64,000 nt of DNA from VRUE01 sp963805455 (GCA_963805455.1 CAWDUJ010000010.1:186001-250000); one strand, 5' to 3'. Shown: positions 24,541-34,074, counted from the first letter of the stretch. The notes: generated from the letters alone by a model not told the origin. A program made the numbers and translations.

Positions 24541-25893
24541 ATGTTCCGCAGCCACCGTTTCGTCAAGCCCGTTCTCGCGCTGATCGCCGTTGGCGCGGTG
24601 GCGCTCGCCGTCGGTGGCTGCGCCCTGGTCAAACCAGGGAGTGTCAGTCTCAGTCAGCCACAGGGGATCGGGTCGGTGCGGGTGCACTTCGCCCTCTGCA
24701 CGATCGGTGGCACTTTCTGCGGCCCCAACAACGAAGAAGAATCGCTCCAATACCTGGCAGGAATCGCGGCGCCTCCCGGGTCGATTCCGCCCGCAAGCTT
24801 CACCGCCACGCCGATCGGCGGCGGGACACCGATCGTCTTCACACGCAACGAAGAAGTCGCCCCCGAATTCGCGGCCTCCTCCGTGGTACTGCAGAAAACG
24901 CTCAGTGAAGCCACGAGCCCCGAAGAGAAAGAAGAAGTCGAAGCACTGAAACCGATAATCGGCGAAGCTTGGCCGCCCGCCGGTACGCAGGGATTTGGCT
25001 ACCTCTCCACGCCGGTCCAGGAAGTCAAAGCACAGGCCGCGGAATGGTCGGTGGACGCCGACTTCGGCCTTCCGACCGCAGCGGATGGCGCGCCCTTCCC
25101 GGGACCGTTCACATCCTCGATCGCCTTGGGTTTCCGCGTGGTCTCGGGCGCCCAGTCGCCGACCCGGCCAGTCCGGTGCATCAGGATCCAAGAAGGAACC
25201 AAACCGGTGGAAAGCGAATCCTTCTGCGGCGGCGGCGTCCAGCAGACCCAGCTTGCCTCCTCTGATCTGCGGATCGCGGCGCCGGCGAAAACCGCTCAAG
25301 CGTTCGTCGGCGGCAGGGGCCAGGTCTCGTTCCCGCTCAAGTTCGCCGGCCCCCCGTCGCCGTTGCCAAGCTTTGCCCTGAGCGCGACGACGTCGGCCAA
25401 AGGCGGCAAGGCCAAACCCGCATCGACAACCTTCACGCCGGGGGCGCCCGACCCGACGACGCATCTGGCCCCGACCACGCCCGGCAAGGTGACGGTCTCC
25501 CTGCCGCGCAACATCAAGCCCAAGACCTACACGGTGACCCTCTCCGCGACCACTCCCCAGGGCGGCGTCGCCACAGGGGTGGCGAAATTGAAGGTGACCA
25601 AGCCGAAGCTCAAATTCGGCGCCGCTCAGCTCAACACCGGCAAGGGAATAGCGACCCTCAAGGTCACGGTCCCCGGCGCCGGGAAGCTGACGATCGCCGG
25701 CAAGGGCGTCGCCAAGGTCAAGAAGAAGGCGAAGAAGAAGAAGACGCTGAAGGTGAAAATCGCACCCACCGGCAGCGCCAGCGCCCAGCTCGGGAACTCC
25801 GGCAGCGTCAAGGTGAAGGTGAGGGCAACCTTCAAGCCGACCTCCGGCATCTCGGTCTCGAAAACGAAATCGATCGTCCTCAAACTGAGCTAG
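24541..25893 (+). CDS. Secreted lipoprotein with Ig-like, Lys-rich C-terminal region
   Basis: 450 residues. The signal sequence ends in the lipobox AVGGC. The central part has no recognised domain; the C-terminal half holds Pro/Thr-rich and Lys-rich beta-type repeats such as VTLSATTPQGGVATGVAKLKV, ending KTKSIVLKLS. This tail resembles those of the secreted proteins at 10124-11665 and 25905-27623. Probably surface-exposed; function unknown. A strong AGGGGGG ribosome site precedes ATG 24541. Codon use is somewhat less GC-rich in the middle. Confidence 0.7.
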   Translation: MFRSHRFVKPVLALIAVGAVALAVGGCALVKPGSVSLSQPQGIGSVRVHFALCTIGGTFCGPNNEEESLQYLAGIAAPPGSIPPASFTATPIGGGTPIVFTRNEEVAPEFAASSVVLQKTLSEATSPEEKEEVEALKPIIGEAWPPAGTQGFGYLSTPVQEVKAQAAEWSVDADFGLPTAADGAPFPGPFTSSIALGFRVVSGAQSPTRPVRCIRIQEGTKPVESESFCGGGVQQTQLASSDLRIAAPAKTAQAFVGGRGQVSFPLKFAGPPSPLPSFALSATTSAKGGKAKPASTTFTPGAPDPTTHLAPTTPGKVTVSLPRNIKPKTYTVTLSATTPQGGVATGVAKLKVTKPKLKFGAAQLNTGKGIATLKVTVPGAGKLTIAGKGVAKVKKKAKKKKTLKVKIAPTGSASAQLGNSGSVKVKVRATFKPTSGISVSKTKSIVLKLS

Positions 25894-25904
25894 GGGCGCC
25901 GGGC

Positions 25905-27623
25905 GTGCGCCTTCGTCGATCGGCGATCGCGGCATTGGTTGCCGCCGTCGCGCTTTCGTCTGCCGCCACCGCTACCGCCGCGACCCTCTACCTGCCGAGC
26001 TACGGCCAGCTCGAACCGGAGGGGATCAACGCATACGGGGTCGGCGCCGAAGGCTCGCTGGCGCCGCTCGGCGGCTCGCCGTTCGCGATCGGCCCGCCCG
26101 GCCCCTCGCCCGAACCGAGCGGACTGGCCGCCGTCGGGTTCACGCCGGACGGGAGCAGGGGAGTTGCTCCGTTCAACTTCAAAGGCGGCGTGATCGGGAT
26201 GACGATCGCTGCAAACGGGTCGATCTCCCCGGTCCCGGGCCCGACCCTGACGTCGCCGGCGTCCAGCGTTGCCGTCTCACCTGACGGGCGCTTCGCCTAC
26301 GTGACGACGCGGGAATTCCCCCCGGGAGTGGGGGAGGGGGGGATCAGCGGCCTCTCGATCGAGCCTGACGGATCGCTCTCGATCCTCTCCTCGTCGCCGT
26401 TCGGCGACCCCGACGACGATTACGACGACGTTGCGATCACCCCCGACGGCAGATATCTCTATGCAACGGGAGGAGGACGGGTCCATCGCTTCGCGGTCGG
26501 GGCAAACGGAGCCCTGACGGAGCTCACGCCGTCCCTGGAATTCGGGCTGAACTCGCTCACCGTCTCCCCCGACGGGCGCTTTCTCTTCGGGACCGAGACG
26601 AGCTCCAGCCCGAGCCGGCTGATGTCGCTGACGATCGGCGCCGACGGCAGCCTGACCGAAACCGGCCCCCCGACGGAACTGGCCTCCACCGGCGTCGGCT
26701 TCATCTCCATCGGCCCCGACGGCAAGCACGTCTACGCACCGGTCGAGGGAGCCGACGCTGTCGAGGTGATCTCGGTCGGTGCCGACGGGCACCTGACCGT
26801 CACCGGCTCGGCCCCGGCGGAAACCCCCGGAACGAGCGCGGTCTCCCCGGACGGCCGATTCCTCCTCCACGGACATGACGACGGCTCCACCGGCCTCCTC
26901 GGGAGCATGTCGATCGGCCCCGGAGGCGACCTCACTCCGCTCGGATCGACCGTGGTCTGGAAATCGGGCGAGCCGACGCGCCCCCAGTTCCTGCCCCATC
27001 CCGCTCCGGTCGCGAGCTTCCTGATCAAGCGTGGCGCCCCGGGCGGGATATCCAAGTTCAGCGCAGTGGGATCGGCTCGGGCGACGCAGTTCGACTGGGA
27101 CTTCGGCGACGGGGCCGTCGAGAAGAACGGGGGCCCGCTGACCACGCACATATACAGGTCAGCCGGGGTCTATCGGGTGACGCTGACGGTCGCCGACGCG
27201 CAGGGCTGCTCGACACAGCAGATCTACACCGGCCAGAGCACCACCTGCCCGGGCGGCGCCTCGGCGGCGATGACCGGTGTCGTCGACACCCTGCCGGCGA
27301 TCACCAAGTTCCAAATCAAGCCGCGGAAATTCGTCCCCGGAACCAAGAGGAAGAGGGGGACACGCTTCCGCTACACGCTGACCGAGAAGGCGAAGGTCAG
27401 GTTCACCATCCTGCGGCGCAAGAGGGGGAAGCGCGGTGGTCGGAAATTCTCGAAGGTCGGTGTCGTCACCGCCTCTGGCAGGAGCGGGAAGAATCGGACC
27501 AGATTCACCGGCATCCTCAAGGGCAAGGCGCTGAGCCCGGGGACCTACCGGACCGTGGCGGTCGCGACCGACTCCCTGGGTGGAGACTCGGCCTCCGTGG
27601 TCTCTCGCTTCAAGGTGCGCTGA
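25905..27623 (+). CDS. Secreted lactonase-like beta-propeller with PKD domain
   Basis: 572 residues from GTG 25905, with a signal peptide. Repeats of the form VSPDGRFxY/F and IGADGSLTE mark a seven-bladed propeller of the 6-phosphogluconolactonase/YncE type (residues about 30-365). A PKD domain follows (FDWDFGDG...YRVTLTVAD), then a basic tail. Likely an extracellular binding or scaffold protein, not a metabolic lactonase. It starts 11 bases after the lipoprotein gene, so the two are probably co-transcribed. Confidence 0.75.
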   Translation: MRLRRSAIAALVAAVALSSAATATAATLYLPSYGQLEPEGINAYGVGAEGSLAPLGGSPFAIGPPGPSPEPSGLAAVGFTPDGSRGVAPFNFKGGVIGMTIAANGSISPVPGPTLTSPASSVAVSPDGRFAYVTTREFPPGVGEGGISGLSIEPDGSLSILSSSPFGDPDDDYDDVAITPDGRYLYATGGGRVHRFAVGANGALTELTPSLEFGLNSLTVSPDGRFLFGTETSSSPSRLMSLTIGADGSLTETGPPTELASTGVGFISIGPDGKHVYAPVEGADAVEVISVGADGHLTVTGSAPAETPGTSAVSPDGRFLLHGHDDGSTGLLGSMSIGPGGDLTPLGSTVVWKSGEPTRPQFLPHPAPVASFLIKRGAPGGISKFSAVGSARATQFDWDFGDGAVEKNGGPLTTHIYRSAGVYRVTLTVADAQGCSTQQIYTGQSTTCPGGASAAMTGVVDTLPAITKFQIKPRKFVPGTKRKRGTRFRYTLTEKAKVRFTILRRKRGKRGGRKFSKVGVVTASGRSGKNRTRFTGILKGKALSPGTYRTVAVATDSLGGDSASVVSRFKVR

Positions 27624-27670
27624 GCGTTTCAGGGCTCAGGTTTCCGCTGTCCGCCTCCGATACGAAACGG

Positions 27671-27940
27671 ATGATCGAGGGAGAGGCAGAGGGCTCAAAG
27701 CGAACCGAGCGAGTTGTCTTCGAAACCGACCGCCATCTGGTGGCCGGCGACGTGGCGCTGCCCTCGCACGGCTATGAGAGTCGGTTCTCCGACGCGATCA
27801 ATCGCGAGGACGTGGCCTTCCTCCGGCTCACCGACGTCGAGCTGATCCCGCTCGGCGAGGGTCAGGCGACGCGGCACGAGTTCATGCTGCTGGCCAAGGC
27901 CCACATCCGGCATGCGCGGCCAGTGGGCGACCCGCTCTAG
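27671..27940 (+). CDS. Conserved small hypothetical protein (DUF6812-like)
   Basis: 89 residues with a compact beta-rich pattern: RVVFETDRHLVAGDVALP, then YESRFSDAINREDVAFLRL and TDVELIPL. I recall this arrangement from a small conserved family in Actinobacteria, but cannot confirm the name. Soluble, no metal motif. Its TAG shares CTAG 27937-27940 with the next gene on the other strand. Confidence 0.65.
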   Translation: MIEGEAEGSKRTERVVFETDRHLVAGDVALPSHGYESRFSDAINREDVAFLRLTDVELIPLGEGQATRHEFMLLAKAHIRHARPVGDPL

Positions 27941-28164
27941 CGGGCGGTGCGCTGCCGCCGGCCCTCGGTCCAGGACGCGAGGTCGAAGAGGAACGCGAGG
28001 CCGACGATGAACCACTCGAACCCGTAGACGCCGTTCGCGCCCGAGCCCCACAGCAGCGCGTAGGCCAGCGTCGTCCACGGCAGCAGGAAGAAGCCGAGGA
28101 CTGGCACGAACCAGCTGTCGAAGGCGTCGCCGATCAGGTCCGAGAAGACCAGGACGAAGAACAA
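27937..28164 (-). CDS. Small membrane protein
   Basis: 75 residues from TTG 28164, with two hydrophobic helices (FFLLPWTTLAYALLW and the stretch after GVYGFEWF). The open frame extends upstream with more membrane-like residues (IGCFAILFALISPRLAL) to the TAG of the neighbour but contains no ATG or GTG. An ATC at 28212 or a CTG may be the real start. Family unknown. Confidence 0.6.
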   Translation of the reverse strand: MFFVLVFSDLIGDAFDSWFVPVLGFFLLPWTTLAYALLWGSGANGVYGFEWFIVGLAFLFDLASWTEGRRQRTAR

Positions 28165-28221
28165 CGCCAGGCGCGGCGAGATCAGTGCGAAAAGGATTGC
28201 GAAGCAGCCGATTGGCGCAGG

Positions 28222-29214
28222 CTACCTGAGCTTGACCTTGACCCTGAAGCCCGGGGGCTTGAACCGGCCCGGCGGCGGCCGCTGCCCGACGACCCTGCCG
28301 GGCCGGGCGCCTGATTTCCGCACCCGCTTCACCCTGCCGAGCCGGCAATTGGATTCCCTCAGCCGTTTTCTGACCCGTTTCAGCTTCTTCCCCTTCAGCT
28401 TCGGAACGGAGCAGGCTTCGTAGGTGTACTGGGGCGTCGGTGCCGTCGTTGTCCCGCCGGGGGTCGTGACCGCGATCGTGACCGGCCCCGGTTTGGAGAC
28501 GCCGGTGGTGACCGCGGTGATCTGCGTTTCGGAGTCAACCGTGAAGCTCGTCACCGACTTTTCGCCGAGGACCACCTTGGAGACGTTGACGAAGTCGGTC
28601 CCGGTGAGAATGACTTTCGTCCCGCCGCGTATGTTCCCGGCCGCGGGGCTGATCGAGGAGATCGAAGGGACCGGCTGGACGTCGGCATTGAACGCGAACG
28701 CCTCTTCGGTGTCGGGGAATTCGGCTTTGGTCGGAACCCCGTCCGGAGGCGGCGGGAGCCAGACGATGAACGCGGCTTCCGGCTGGCCGGTGAACGAGAG
28801 GAACCCGGCCTGGTCTCCGGCGGGTTCGACCGCTTCGAGCCCGATCGTGTCGCCGGCCTGGATCGGGATCGTGGTCGGGAAGGTCTGGAGCGAGGCTGAG
28901 GGGCTGCTCACGCGTTCGCTGATGCCGAGCGCGGTGTAGACGTTGCCACCGTTGGGACGGAGGACCCGCAGCCGGAACGGCCCCCCGACCGTCTGGTTGA
29001 CCCGCCAGCTGATCACCCTGCCGGTGACCGGCGAGGTCGCGTTCATCCCTTTGGGTAGGCTCGAGTTTGCCCACAGGCTCGGCGACCCGCCGAAGCCGCC
29101 TTTGAGCGGGACGGCCTGCTCGAGCGGCGGCCCGACCGTGACGATCGCCCCCTCCGCGGCAGGCGCCGCGAGCCCGAGGGTCGCCACGGTTGCAATCAGC
29201 AGAAGCCTCCCCAT
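28222..29214 (-). CDS. Secreted IPT/TIG protein with a PASTA-like C-terminal domain
   Basis: 330 residues with a signal peptide (MGRLLLIATVATLGLAAPA). Residues 185-270 form an IPT/TIG Ig-like domain (ISPAAGNIRGGTKVILTGTDF). The end (CSVPKLKGKKLKRVRKRL through VVGQRPPPG) has the PASTA pattern, a domain that binds peptidoglycan fragments or related ligands. The very high Lys/Arg content of this tail is notable. Probably cell-wall associated. Confidence 0.75.
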   Translation of the reverse strand: MGRLLLIATVATLGLAAPAAEGAIVTVGPPLEQAVPLKGGFGGSPSLWANSSLPKGMNATSPVTGRVISWRVNQTVGGPFRLRVLRPNGGNVYTALGISERVSSPSASLQTFPTTIPIQAGDTIGLEAVEPAGDQAGFLSFTGQPEAAFIVWLPPPPDGVPTKAEFPDTEEAFAFNADVQPVPSISSISPAAGNIRGGTKVILTGTDFVNVSKVVLGEKSVTSFTVDSETQITAVTTGVSKPGPVTIAVTTPGGTTTAPTPQYTYEACSVPKLKGKKLKRVRKRLRESNCRLGRVKRVRKSGARPGRVVGQRPPPGRFKPPGFRVKVKLR

Positions 29215-29306
29215 TACCGACCAGCGTAGCGCGGGCCGGGGAAATCGCCAGGCCCGGATCGAGAGGCCTGTATGGTCGATATGACCGCGAAAGGAGCCCC
29301 AAAGAG

Positions 29307-29984
29307 ATGAGCAAGTTCGGTGACCTGATGATGTCCCTCAGCCCCCAGAAGACCAGCATGCCGGCCCCCGAGGATGCGCTTCCCGGCCGCAGTGAGCCCG
29401 CCTTCGAGATCCCCGACCGCAACGTGGTCCTCCACACGCCGATGCAGCCCCCGTTCCCCGACGGGATCGAGACCGCCTACTTTGCCCTCGGCTGCTTCTG
29501 GGGCGCCGAGCGCCTCTACTGGGGACTCGACGGGGTCTACACGACCGCGGTCGGCTACATCGGCGGCACGACCCCGAACCCGACCTACGACGAGGTCTGC
29601 AGCGGGCGCACCGGCCACGCCGAGGCGGTCCTCGTCGCCTACGACCCCGACAAGGTCTCCTACGCCGACCTGCTCAAGGTCTTCTTCGAGGAGCATGACC
29701 CGACCCAGGGGATGCGCCAGGGCAACGACATCGGCACCCAGTACCGCTCGGCCATCTACTTCCTCAACGACTCCCAGAAATCGACCGCGGAAATGGCGCT
29801 GAAGGCCTACGACGAGGACCTGCGGGCCGATGGCCACGACGCCGTGACCACCGAAGTCGAGCCCGCCGGGCCCTTCTACTACGCCGAGGACTACCACCAG
29901 CAATATCTCCACAAGGTCCCGAACGGGTACTGCGGACTGAAAGGGACCGGCGTCAGCTGCCGGATCCCGACCGTGGCTTCCTAA
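29307..29984 (+). CDS. msrA: Peptide methionine (S)-S-oxide reductase
   Basis: 225 residues from ATG 29307. The catalytic motif GCFWGAERLYW is at about residue 60, with YAEDYHQQYL near the end, both diagnostic of MsrA. It reduces methionine-S-sulfoxide in proteins. The N-terminal 45 residues precede the core, as in long actinobacterial MsrA. The last part contains Cys in GYCGLKG and VSCR that may serve for resolving. AAAGGAG precedes the start. Confidence 0.95.
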   Translation: MSKFGDLMMSLSPQKTSMPAPEDALPGRSEPAFEIPDRNVVLHTPMQPPFPDGIETAYFALGCFWGAERLYWGLDGVYTTAVGYIGGTTPNPTYDEVCSGRTGHAEAVLVAYDPDKVSYADLLKVFFEEHDPTQGMRQGNDIGTQYRSAIYFLNDSQKSTAEMALKAYDEDLRADGHDAVTTEVEPAGPFYYAEDYHQQYLHKVPNGYCGLKGTGVSCRIPTVAS

Positions 29985-30022
29985 AGCCTCACACCCGGCG
30001 CGGCGACTAGCATCCCGCGACC

Positions 30023-32197
30023 GTGACCCCATCGTTTGGCTCTTACGTCGTCGGCTGCCTGGCGACGATCGGCATCGTCTCGGCAGTCGGCCTCGGCGGC
30101 TACTGGCTGCGACGCTGGATCGCGCCGGAATTCTCCGGCGCCCTCGCCAGGCTCGCCGACGCGACGATCGCGGTCGCCCTGCTGCTGCTCGCACTCGAGG
30201 TGCTCGGCTCGCTCAGCATCCTGACCAAGGGCTGGACGATCGTCGTTCCGATCGCGTTCGGCCTGGCCGGGGCCGCCCTCGGTTGGTGGATGGCGCCGGC
30301 GGAGTCGAAAGCGGTGAGCGCCCCGAAAGTCCAGATGATGGCGCTGCTGATCGCGATCGGCGTCGCCTCCTGGGTCGTCGCCGAGTGGACCTTTCCCGCC
30401 CAACAGAGCCTCGACTTCGGCATGTTCGGGGGCGACACGACCTGGTACCACATGCCGTTCGCGGCGCGGTTCGCCCAGGAAGGGTCGACGGTCCCACTCC
30501 ATTTCACCGACCCGCTGCGGCTGGTCGCCTGGTTCTACCCGGGCAGCTCGGAGCTGATCCACGGAAGCGCGATCGTCCTCTTCGACACCGACTGGCTCTC
30601 GCCGTTGATCAATCTGATCTGGCTCTCGATCGGGCTCCTGGCGGCCTGGTGCATCGGCCGTCCCTACAAGGTCGGCCCGGCGACCCTGGTCGCCTCGGCG
30701 CTGGTCTTCTCGGCCGGGGTGATGATCGAAACCCAACCCGGCGAGGGACGCAACGACATCATGGGGCTCGCTTTCCTGATCGCCTTCGCCGCGTTCCTGA
30801 TCAACGGCCATCAGCGCCGCGCCCCCGACGCCGGGGCGGTCCAGGACACACCCGAGAGCGATGCGCCCCTGCTCGACCGGGGCCCGCTGATCATGGCCGG
30901 GATCGCGGCCGGGATTGCGGTCTCGGTCAAGCTCCCGCTGCTGGCGCCGGTCGGCGCGATCACGGTCGGGATGATTCTCGTCAGCGGTCGCGGCCGGCGC
31001 CTTGTCACCGCCGCCTGGCTCGGCATCCCGATGGTCATCGTCGGGGGCTACTGGTACCTGCGGGCGGCGATCCACACCGGCGGCAACCCGATCCCGCAAA
31101 GCAAATTCGGGCCGCTGCACCTGCCGACGCCCAACCAGATGCCACTCGATCCGAGGCCGCGGTTCTCGGTCGCCGACTACATCTTCAACCCGACGATCTA
31201 CCGCAAATGGTTCTTCCCTCAGTTGGAGAACGCCCTCGGCCCGCTCTGGCCGCTGATCCTGATCATCGCCGTCGCCGCCGCCGTCTACATCGCGGTCAGC
31301 TCCCGCAACAGGGTCCTGCGGGTGATCGCCGCGGCGGCGCTGCTCACCGCCGTCGTCTATGTCTTCACCCCGCTCACCGCCGCCGGCCAGGAAGGCTCGC
31401 CGACCGGGTTCTTCACCAACACCAGGTATCTGATGCCGGGGCTGCTGCTGGCTTTGACGCTGGTGCCGATCGCCCGGCCGTTGCGCGCCCCCGACAGCCG
31501 CGCCTGGCAGACGCTGATCTTCCTCACGGTCGTCTACGCGATCACGGTGCTGACGACGCCTCGCTGGTATCCGGGCTACATCGTCGGGACCATCTTCCTG
31601 ACGCTGGCCCTGGTCTGGGCGCCGGCGGGACTCGGGCTGATGCGCGCAAGGGGCGAGGTGACGCGGGGCGTCGTCGCGATCGCCGGCGCCGGCATCCTCC
31701 TGCTGGCGGTGGTCCTGGGGCGCGCCCAGGAGGTCCAGTACTACAAGAACCACTACACCCGGGTGACTCCGTTCCTCCAGGAAGGGGGGCCGCGCCAGGC
31801 CTACACCTTCGCCCGCAATCAGCACGACAAACGGATCGGGATCGCCGGCTCCGGCGAGATCTACTTCGGCCAGTACGGGTTCTACGGCGCCAACCTCGAC
31901 AACTACGTCCAGTACATCGGGGTCCCGGGCCCGCGCGGCCAGTACCGGCTCTCGACGACCTGTCGTCAGTTTCGCCGCCGCATCAACGCCGGCGAATACG
32001 ACTACCTGATCATGAGTCGCGCCACCCAGGACGCCGCCGACTCGCCCTACTGGTATCCGATCTACGCCTGGGTGAAAACGGACCCGGCACTCGAACAGAT
32101 CATCGAAGAGCCGGAGATCACACCGCAGCCGGACTTCGTCTTCAAGGTCAAGGGCAAGCTCGACCCCGACGGCTGCGACAACATCAAGCGGGAATAG
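30023..32197 (+). CDS. Polytopic membrane protein, likely GT-C type glycosyltransferase
   Basis: 724 residues with a dozen or more hydrophobic helices. An early exported loop contains DTTWYHMPFAARF, an acidic-plus-aromatic motif like that of GT-C enzymes such as ArnT/PMT relatives, which use polyprenyl-phosphate sugars at the outer face. A large soluble C-terminal domain follows. Start GTG 30023. The end overlaps the convergent alpha/beta hydrolase by 14 bases. Family call is by topology and one motif. Confidence 0.65.
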   Translation: MTPSFGSYVVGCLATIGIVSAVGLGGYWLRRWIAPEFSGALARLADATIAVALLLLALEVLGSLSILTKGWTIVVPIAFGLAGAALGWWMAPAESKAVSAPKVQMMALLIAIGVASWVVAEWTFPAQQSLDFGMFGGDTTWYHMPFAARFAQEGSTVPLHFTDPLRLVAWFYPGSSELIHGSAIVLFDTDWLSPLINLIWLSIGLLAAWCIGRPYKVGPATLVASALVFSAGVMIETQPGEGRNDIMGLAFLIAFAAFLINGHQRRAPDAGAVQDTPESDAPLLDRGPLIMAGIAAGIAVSVKLPLLAPVGAITVGMILVSGRGRRLVTAAWLGIPMVIVGGYWYLRAAIHTGGNPIPQSKFGPLHLPTPNQMPLDPRPRFSVADYIFNPTIYRKWFFPQLENALGPLWPLILIIAVAAAVYIAVSSRNRVLRVIAAAALLTAVVYVFTPLTAAGQEGSPTGFFTNTRYLMPGLLLALTLVPIARPLRAPDSRAWQTLIFLTVVYAITVLTTPRWYPGYIVGTIFLTLALVWAPAGLGLMRARGEVTRGVVAIAGAGILLLAVVLGRAQEVQYYKNHYTRVTPFLQEGGPRQAYTFARNQHDKRIGIAGSGEIYFGQYGFYGANLDNYVQYIGVPGPRGQYRLSTTCRQFRRRINAGEYDYLIMSRATQDAADSPYWYPIYAWVKTDPALEQIIEEPEITPQPDFVFKVKGKLDPDGCDNIKRE

Positions 32198-32984
32198 CGG
32201 CGTGCCGGCGGATCAGGTCCGCCGACCGTTCCGGCCGCTCCCACCAGAAGAGGTGGCCGACGTCCTTGAGCAGCTCCGGCTCGACCCCGACCAGCGCCGC
32301 GATCTGTTCGCCGTTCGGTGAGCGCAGGAGCCGGTCGGCGGTGCCGTGGATGATCATCGTCGGCATCGCCAGCTCCCCGAGCCGCTCGCTGGTGTCGTGC
32401 CTGCCGCAGGCACGCATCTGTTCGTAGATCACCGGCGCCGGGGCCGGCAGCGCTTCGGCCATCTCGCGGAATGGGCCGAAGTTCGAGTCGTCGGCGCGGA
32501 AGGCGGGGGAGAGGTTGATCTCCCACATCGCCCGGTAGACCTGGACCGGGTCGCCCGATTTCCACGCTTCGCCGAGCAGCGCCAGGTCGGCGGGGTCCAT
32601 CAGGGTGCCGTCGGGTCCGCCGCAGTAGGAGGCGCCGATCGTCAGGGTCCGGACCCGCTCCGGGTGTGCGAGGGCGAGCTCCTGGGCGATCATCCCGCCC
32701 ATCGAGATGCCGACGACGTGGACGCTCTCGAGCCCCAGCGCGTCGAGCAGCGCCAGGGCGTCGCCCGCGAGGTCGACGATCGTGAACGGAATCTCCGCGC
32801 GCGCCGACCGCCCCATCCCGCGATGGTCGTAGACGATGCATTCGAAGTCGCGCTCCAGCGCGTCGAGGAACGGCCTGCCCCAGGCGAGGTGGGTCGCGGC
32901 CATCCCCTGGATCAGGAGCATCGGCTCACCGGAGCCGGAGCGCTCGTAGTAGAGCTCGGTTCCCGCTGCGTCGACCGTGGGCAT
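32184..32984 (-). CDS. Alpha/beta hydrolase
   Basis: 266 residues from ATG 32984 (MPTVDAAGTELYYERSG). Nucleophile elbow GISMGG (Ser about residue 94), oxyanion region HRGMGRS, acid Asp in HGTADRL and catalytic His in DVGHLFWWE. The substrate is unknown; 3-oxoadipate enol-lactonase-like enzymes have this look. The frame stays open upstream to 33536 inside the next gene, which I reject. Confidence 0.9.
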   Translation of the reverse strand: MPTVDAAGTELYYERSGSGEPMLLIQGMAATHLAWGRPFLDALERDFECIVYDHRGMGRSARAEIPFTIVDLAGDALALLDALGLESVHVVGISMGGMIAQELALAHPERVRTLTIGASYCGGPDGTLMDPADLALLGEAWKSGDPVQVYRAMWEINLSPAFRADDSNFGPFREMAEALPAPAPVIYEQMRACGRHDTSERLGELAMPTMIIHGTADRLLRSPNGEQIAALVGVEPELLKDVGHLFWWERPERSADLIRRHAAIPA

Positions 32985-33035
32985 CGGGCGGATCCTAGCT
33001 TGCAATTGCGGGCGCCCTTGAGGAGGATGGGCGCG

Positions 33036-33608
33036 ATGAAACGACTGATCCTGGGCCTGACACTCGCGGCATTTGCCGTAGCCCTGATTCCGTCCACCGC
33101 GTCGGCGGCCACACCCATCGGCTTTGTCGGCTGCGATGAAAGTGCCGAAACTCCGCAGCCCTCGCACAAATGCCTGACGACAGACTCCCCCGCCGCCTAT
33201 TTTGAATCCTCCGAAGAAGTCGAATACGAAGCCTGTCTGTACGAAGGCGCAGTTGAACTGACCTGCGGCCCGCCCACCCTGGCGGAAGCCGACACCCTCT
33301 CCCAGAACTCGCTCGAAGCACCCGCGGGGGCATACGAAGTGGTTTGGTTCGTCGCGGGCACCGCTGAAGAACTCGCTGAATGGGCGATCACCATCGAAGA
33401 GCCGGCGCCGCCACCGCCGCCGGTACTGCCAGTCGCCCCGCCTGCTGTGGCCCCCGTGCTGCCGACCGTCAACACGGAGTGTCTGGCCGCCCAGAAAAAG
33501 GTCACCCGGCTCAAGGCCAGGGTGAAAAAAGCCCATGGTGAGCAGAAGGCCAAACTCAAGTCGAAGCTGAGAAAGGCCCGCGCCGCAGCCAAGGCGGCCT
33601 GCGGGTAG
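33036..33608 (+). CDS. Small secreted protein with Cys-containing domain and Lys/Ala coiled tail
   Basis: 190 residues from ATG 33036, chosen because AGGAGG lies 9 bases upstream; ATG 33027 is too close. Signal peptide, then an acidic domain with four Cys (two in the segment GFVGCDESAE...HKCLT), a Pro-rich linker (APPPPPVLPVAPPAV) and a basic Ala/Lys helix that begins with NTECLAAQKKVTRL. No known family. The same linker-plus-basic-helix layout suggests wall association. Confidence 0.6.
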   Translation: MKRLILGLTLAAFAVALIPSTASAATPIGFVGCDESAETPQPSHKCLTTDSPAAYFESSEEVEYEACLYEGAVELTCGPPTLAEADTLSQNSLEAPAGAYEVVWFVAGTAEELAEWAITIEEPAPPPPPVLPVAPPAVAPVLPTVNTECLAAQKKVTRLKARVKKAHGEQKAKLKSKLRKARAAAKAACG

Positions 33609-33611
33609 GCG

Positions 33612-33764
33612 TCAGGCGTCGGACTCGGGTCCTGAGGCAGTCCCGGCGTGCCCCGGCCACCAGGCCCGCTTTCCGAGCCTGTAGGTGATCGCCGGGATCA
33701 GCAGGGCTCGGGCGATGAAGGTGTCAATGAGGACGCCGACCGCCACTATCAACGCCGTTCCCAA
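33612..33764 (-). pseudogene. C-terminal remnant of an MMPL/RND family transporter
   Basis: Reading the minus strand, the frame gives LGTALIVAVGVLIDTFIARA then LLIPAITYRLGKRAWWPG, which is the last membrane helix of MMPL-type exporters with the usual WWPG end. Upstream of 33765 the frame continues with unrelated residues (NARGS) and no start, so about 650 or more residues are missing. It marks a breakpoint at the edge of the accessory segment that follows. Confidence 0.75.
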
Positions 33765-34019
33765 ACTCCCACGAGCGTTGCACTTCCGACCACGGAAGAC
33801 TTGTCAGGATCATCTGGGGTGACTAAGCATTGGGGATTGAGTTCCGCCCCCCGACCGAGCCGCCTTCGCTCTCACGCATCAACTGCTCCACTGCTCGAAG
33901 CCAAGGCCCGTGGCTGCAGGTGAGCTGAAGCCCGATGCCCTAAGGGGTAGGGGGAGGGAAGGGTCCTGGGCTCCGCGCCCACCGTAAATCTCATATACAT
34001 CAGCCACAGAGATTTCCCC
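33765..34019. other. Intergenic stretch at the start of the accessory segment
   Basis: No convincing gene is seen here. It begins at the MMPL breakpoint, contains a polypurine run (GGGGTAGGGGGAGGGAAGGG near 33945) and an AT-richer patch (TAAATCTCATATACATC), and leads into the ACTAACGCGCC promoter box at 34020. Confidence 0.5.
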
Positions 34020-34074
34020 ACTAACGCGCCTTTTCCAGTAATCGATTGACTGGCCCCCCCTTAGGGACTACCGT
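34020..34074 (+). promoter_or_regulatory. Promoter with ACTAACGCGCC box, copy 1
   Basis: The box ACTAACGCGCC (34020-34030) is followed by a -35 TTGACT (34046-34051), exactly 17 bases, and a -10 TACCGT (34069-34074). The same architecture recurs three more times downstream. The start codon is 62 bases beyond the -10. Confidence 0.6.

Noticed and set aside
29981..31825. 614-codon minus-strand frame under the GT-C-like gene
   Set aside because: Shadow of the hydrophobic membrane-protein gene; product is Arg/Asp-rich without motifs.
30283..32427. 714-codon plus-strand frame in a second frame of the GT-C-like gene
   Set aside because: Arg/Pro/Asp-rich out-of-frame reading; the other frame gives proper membrane helices.
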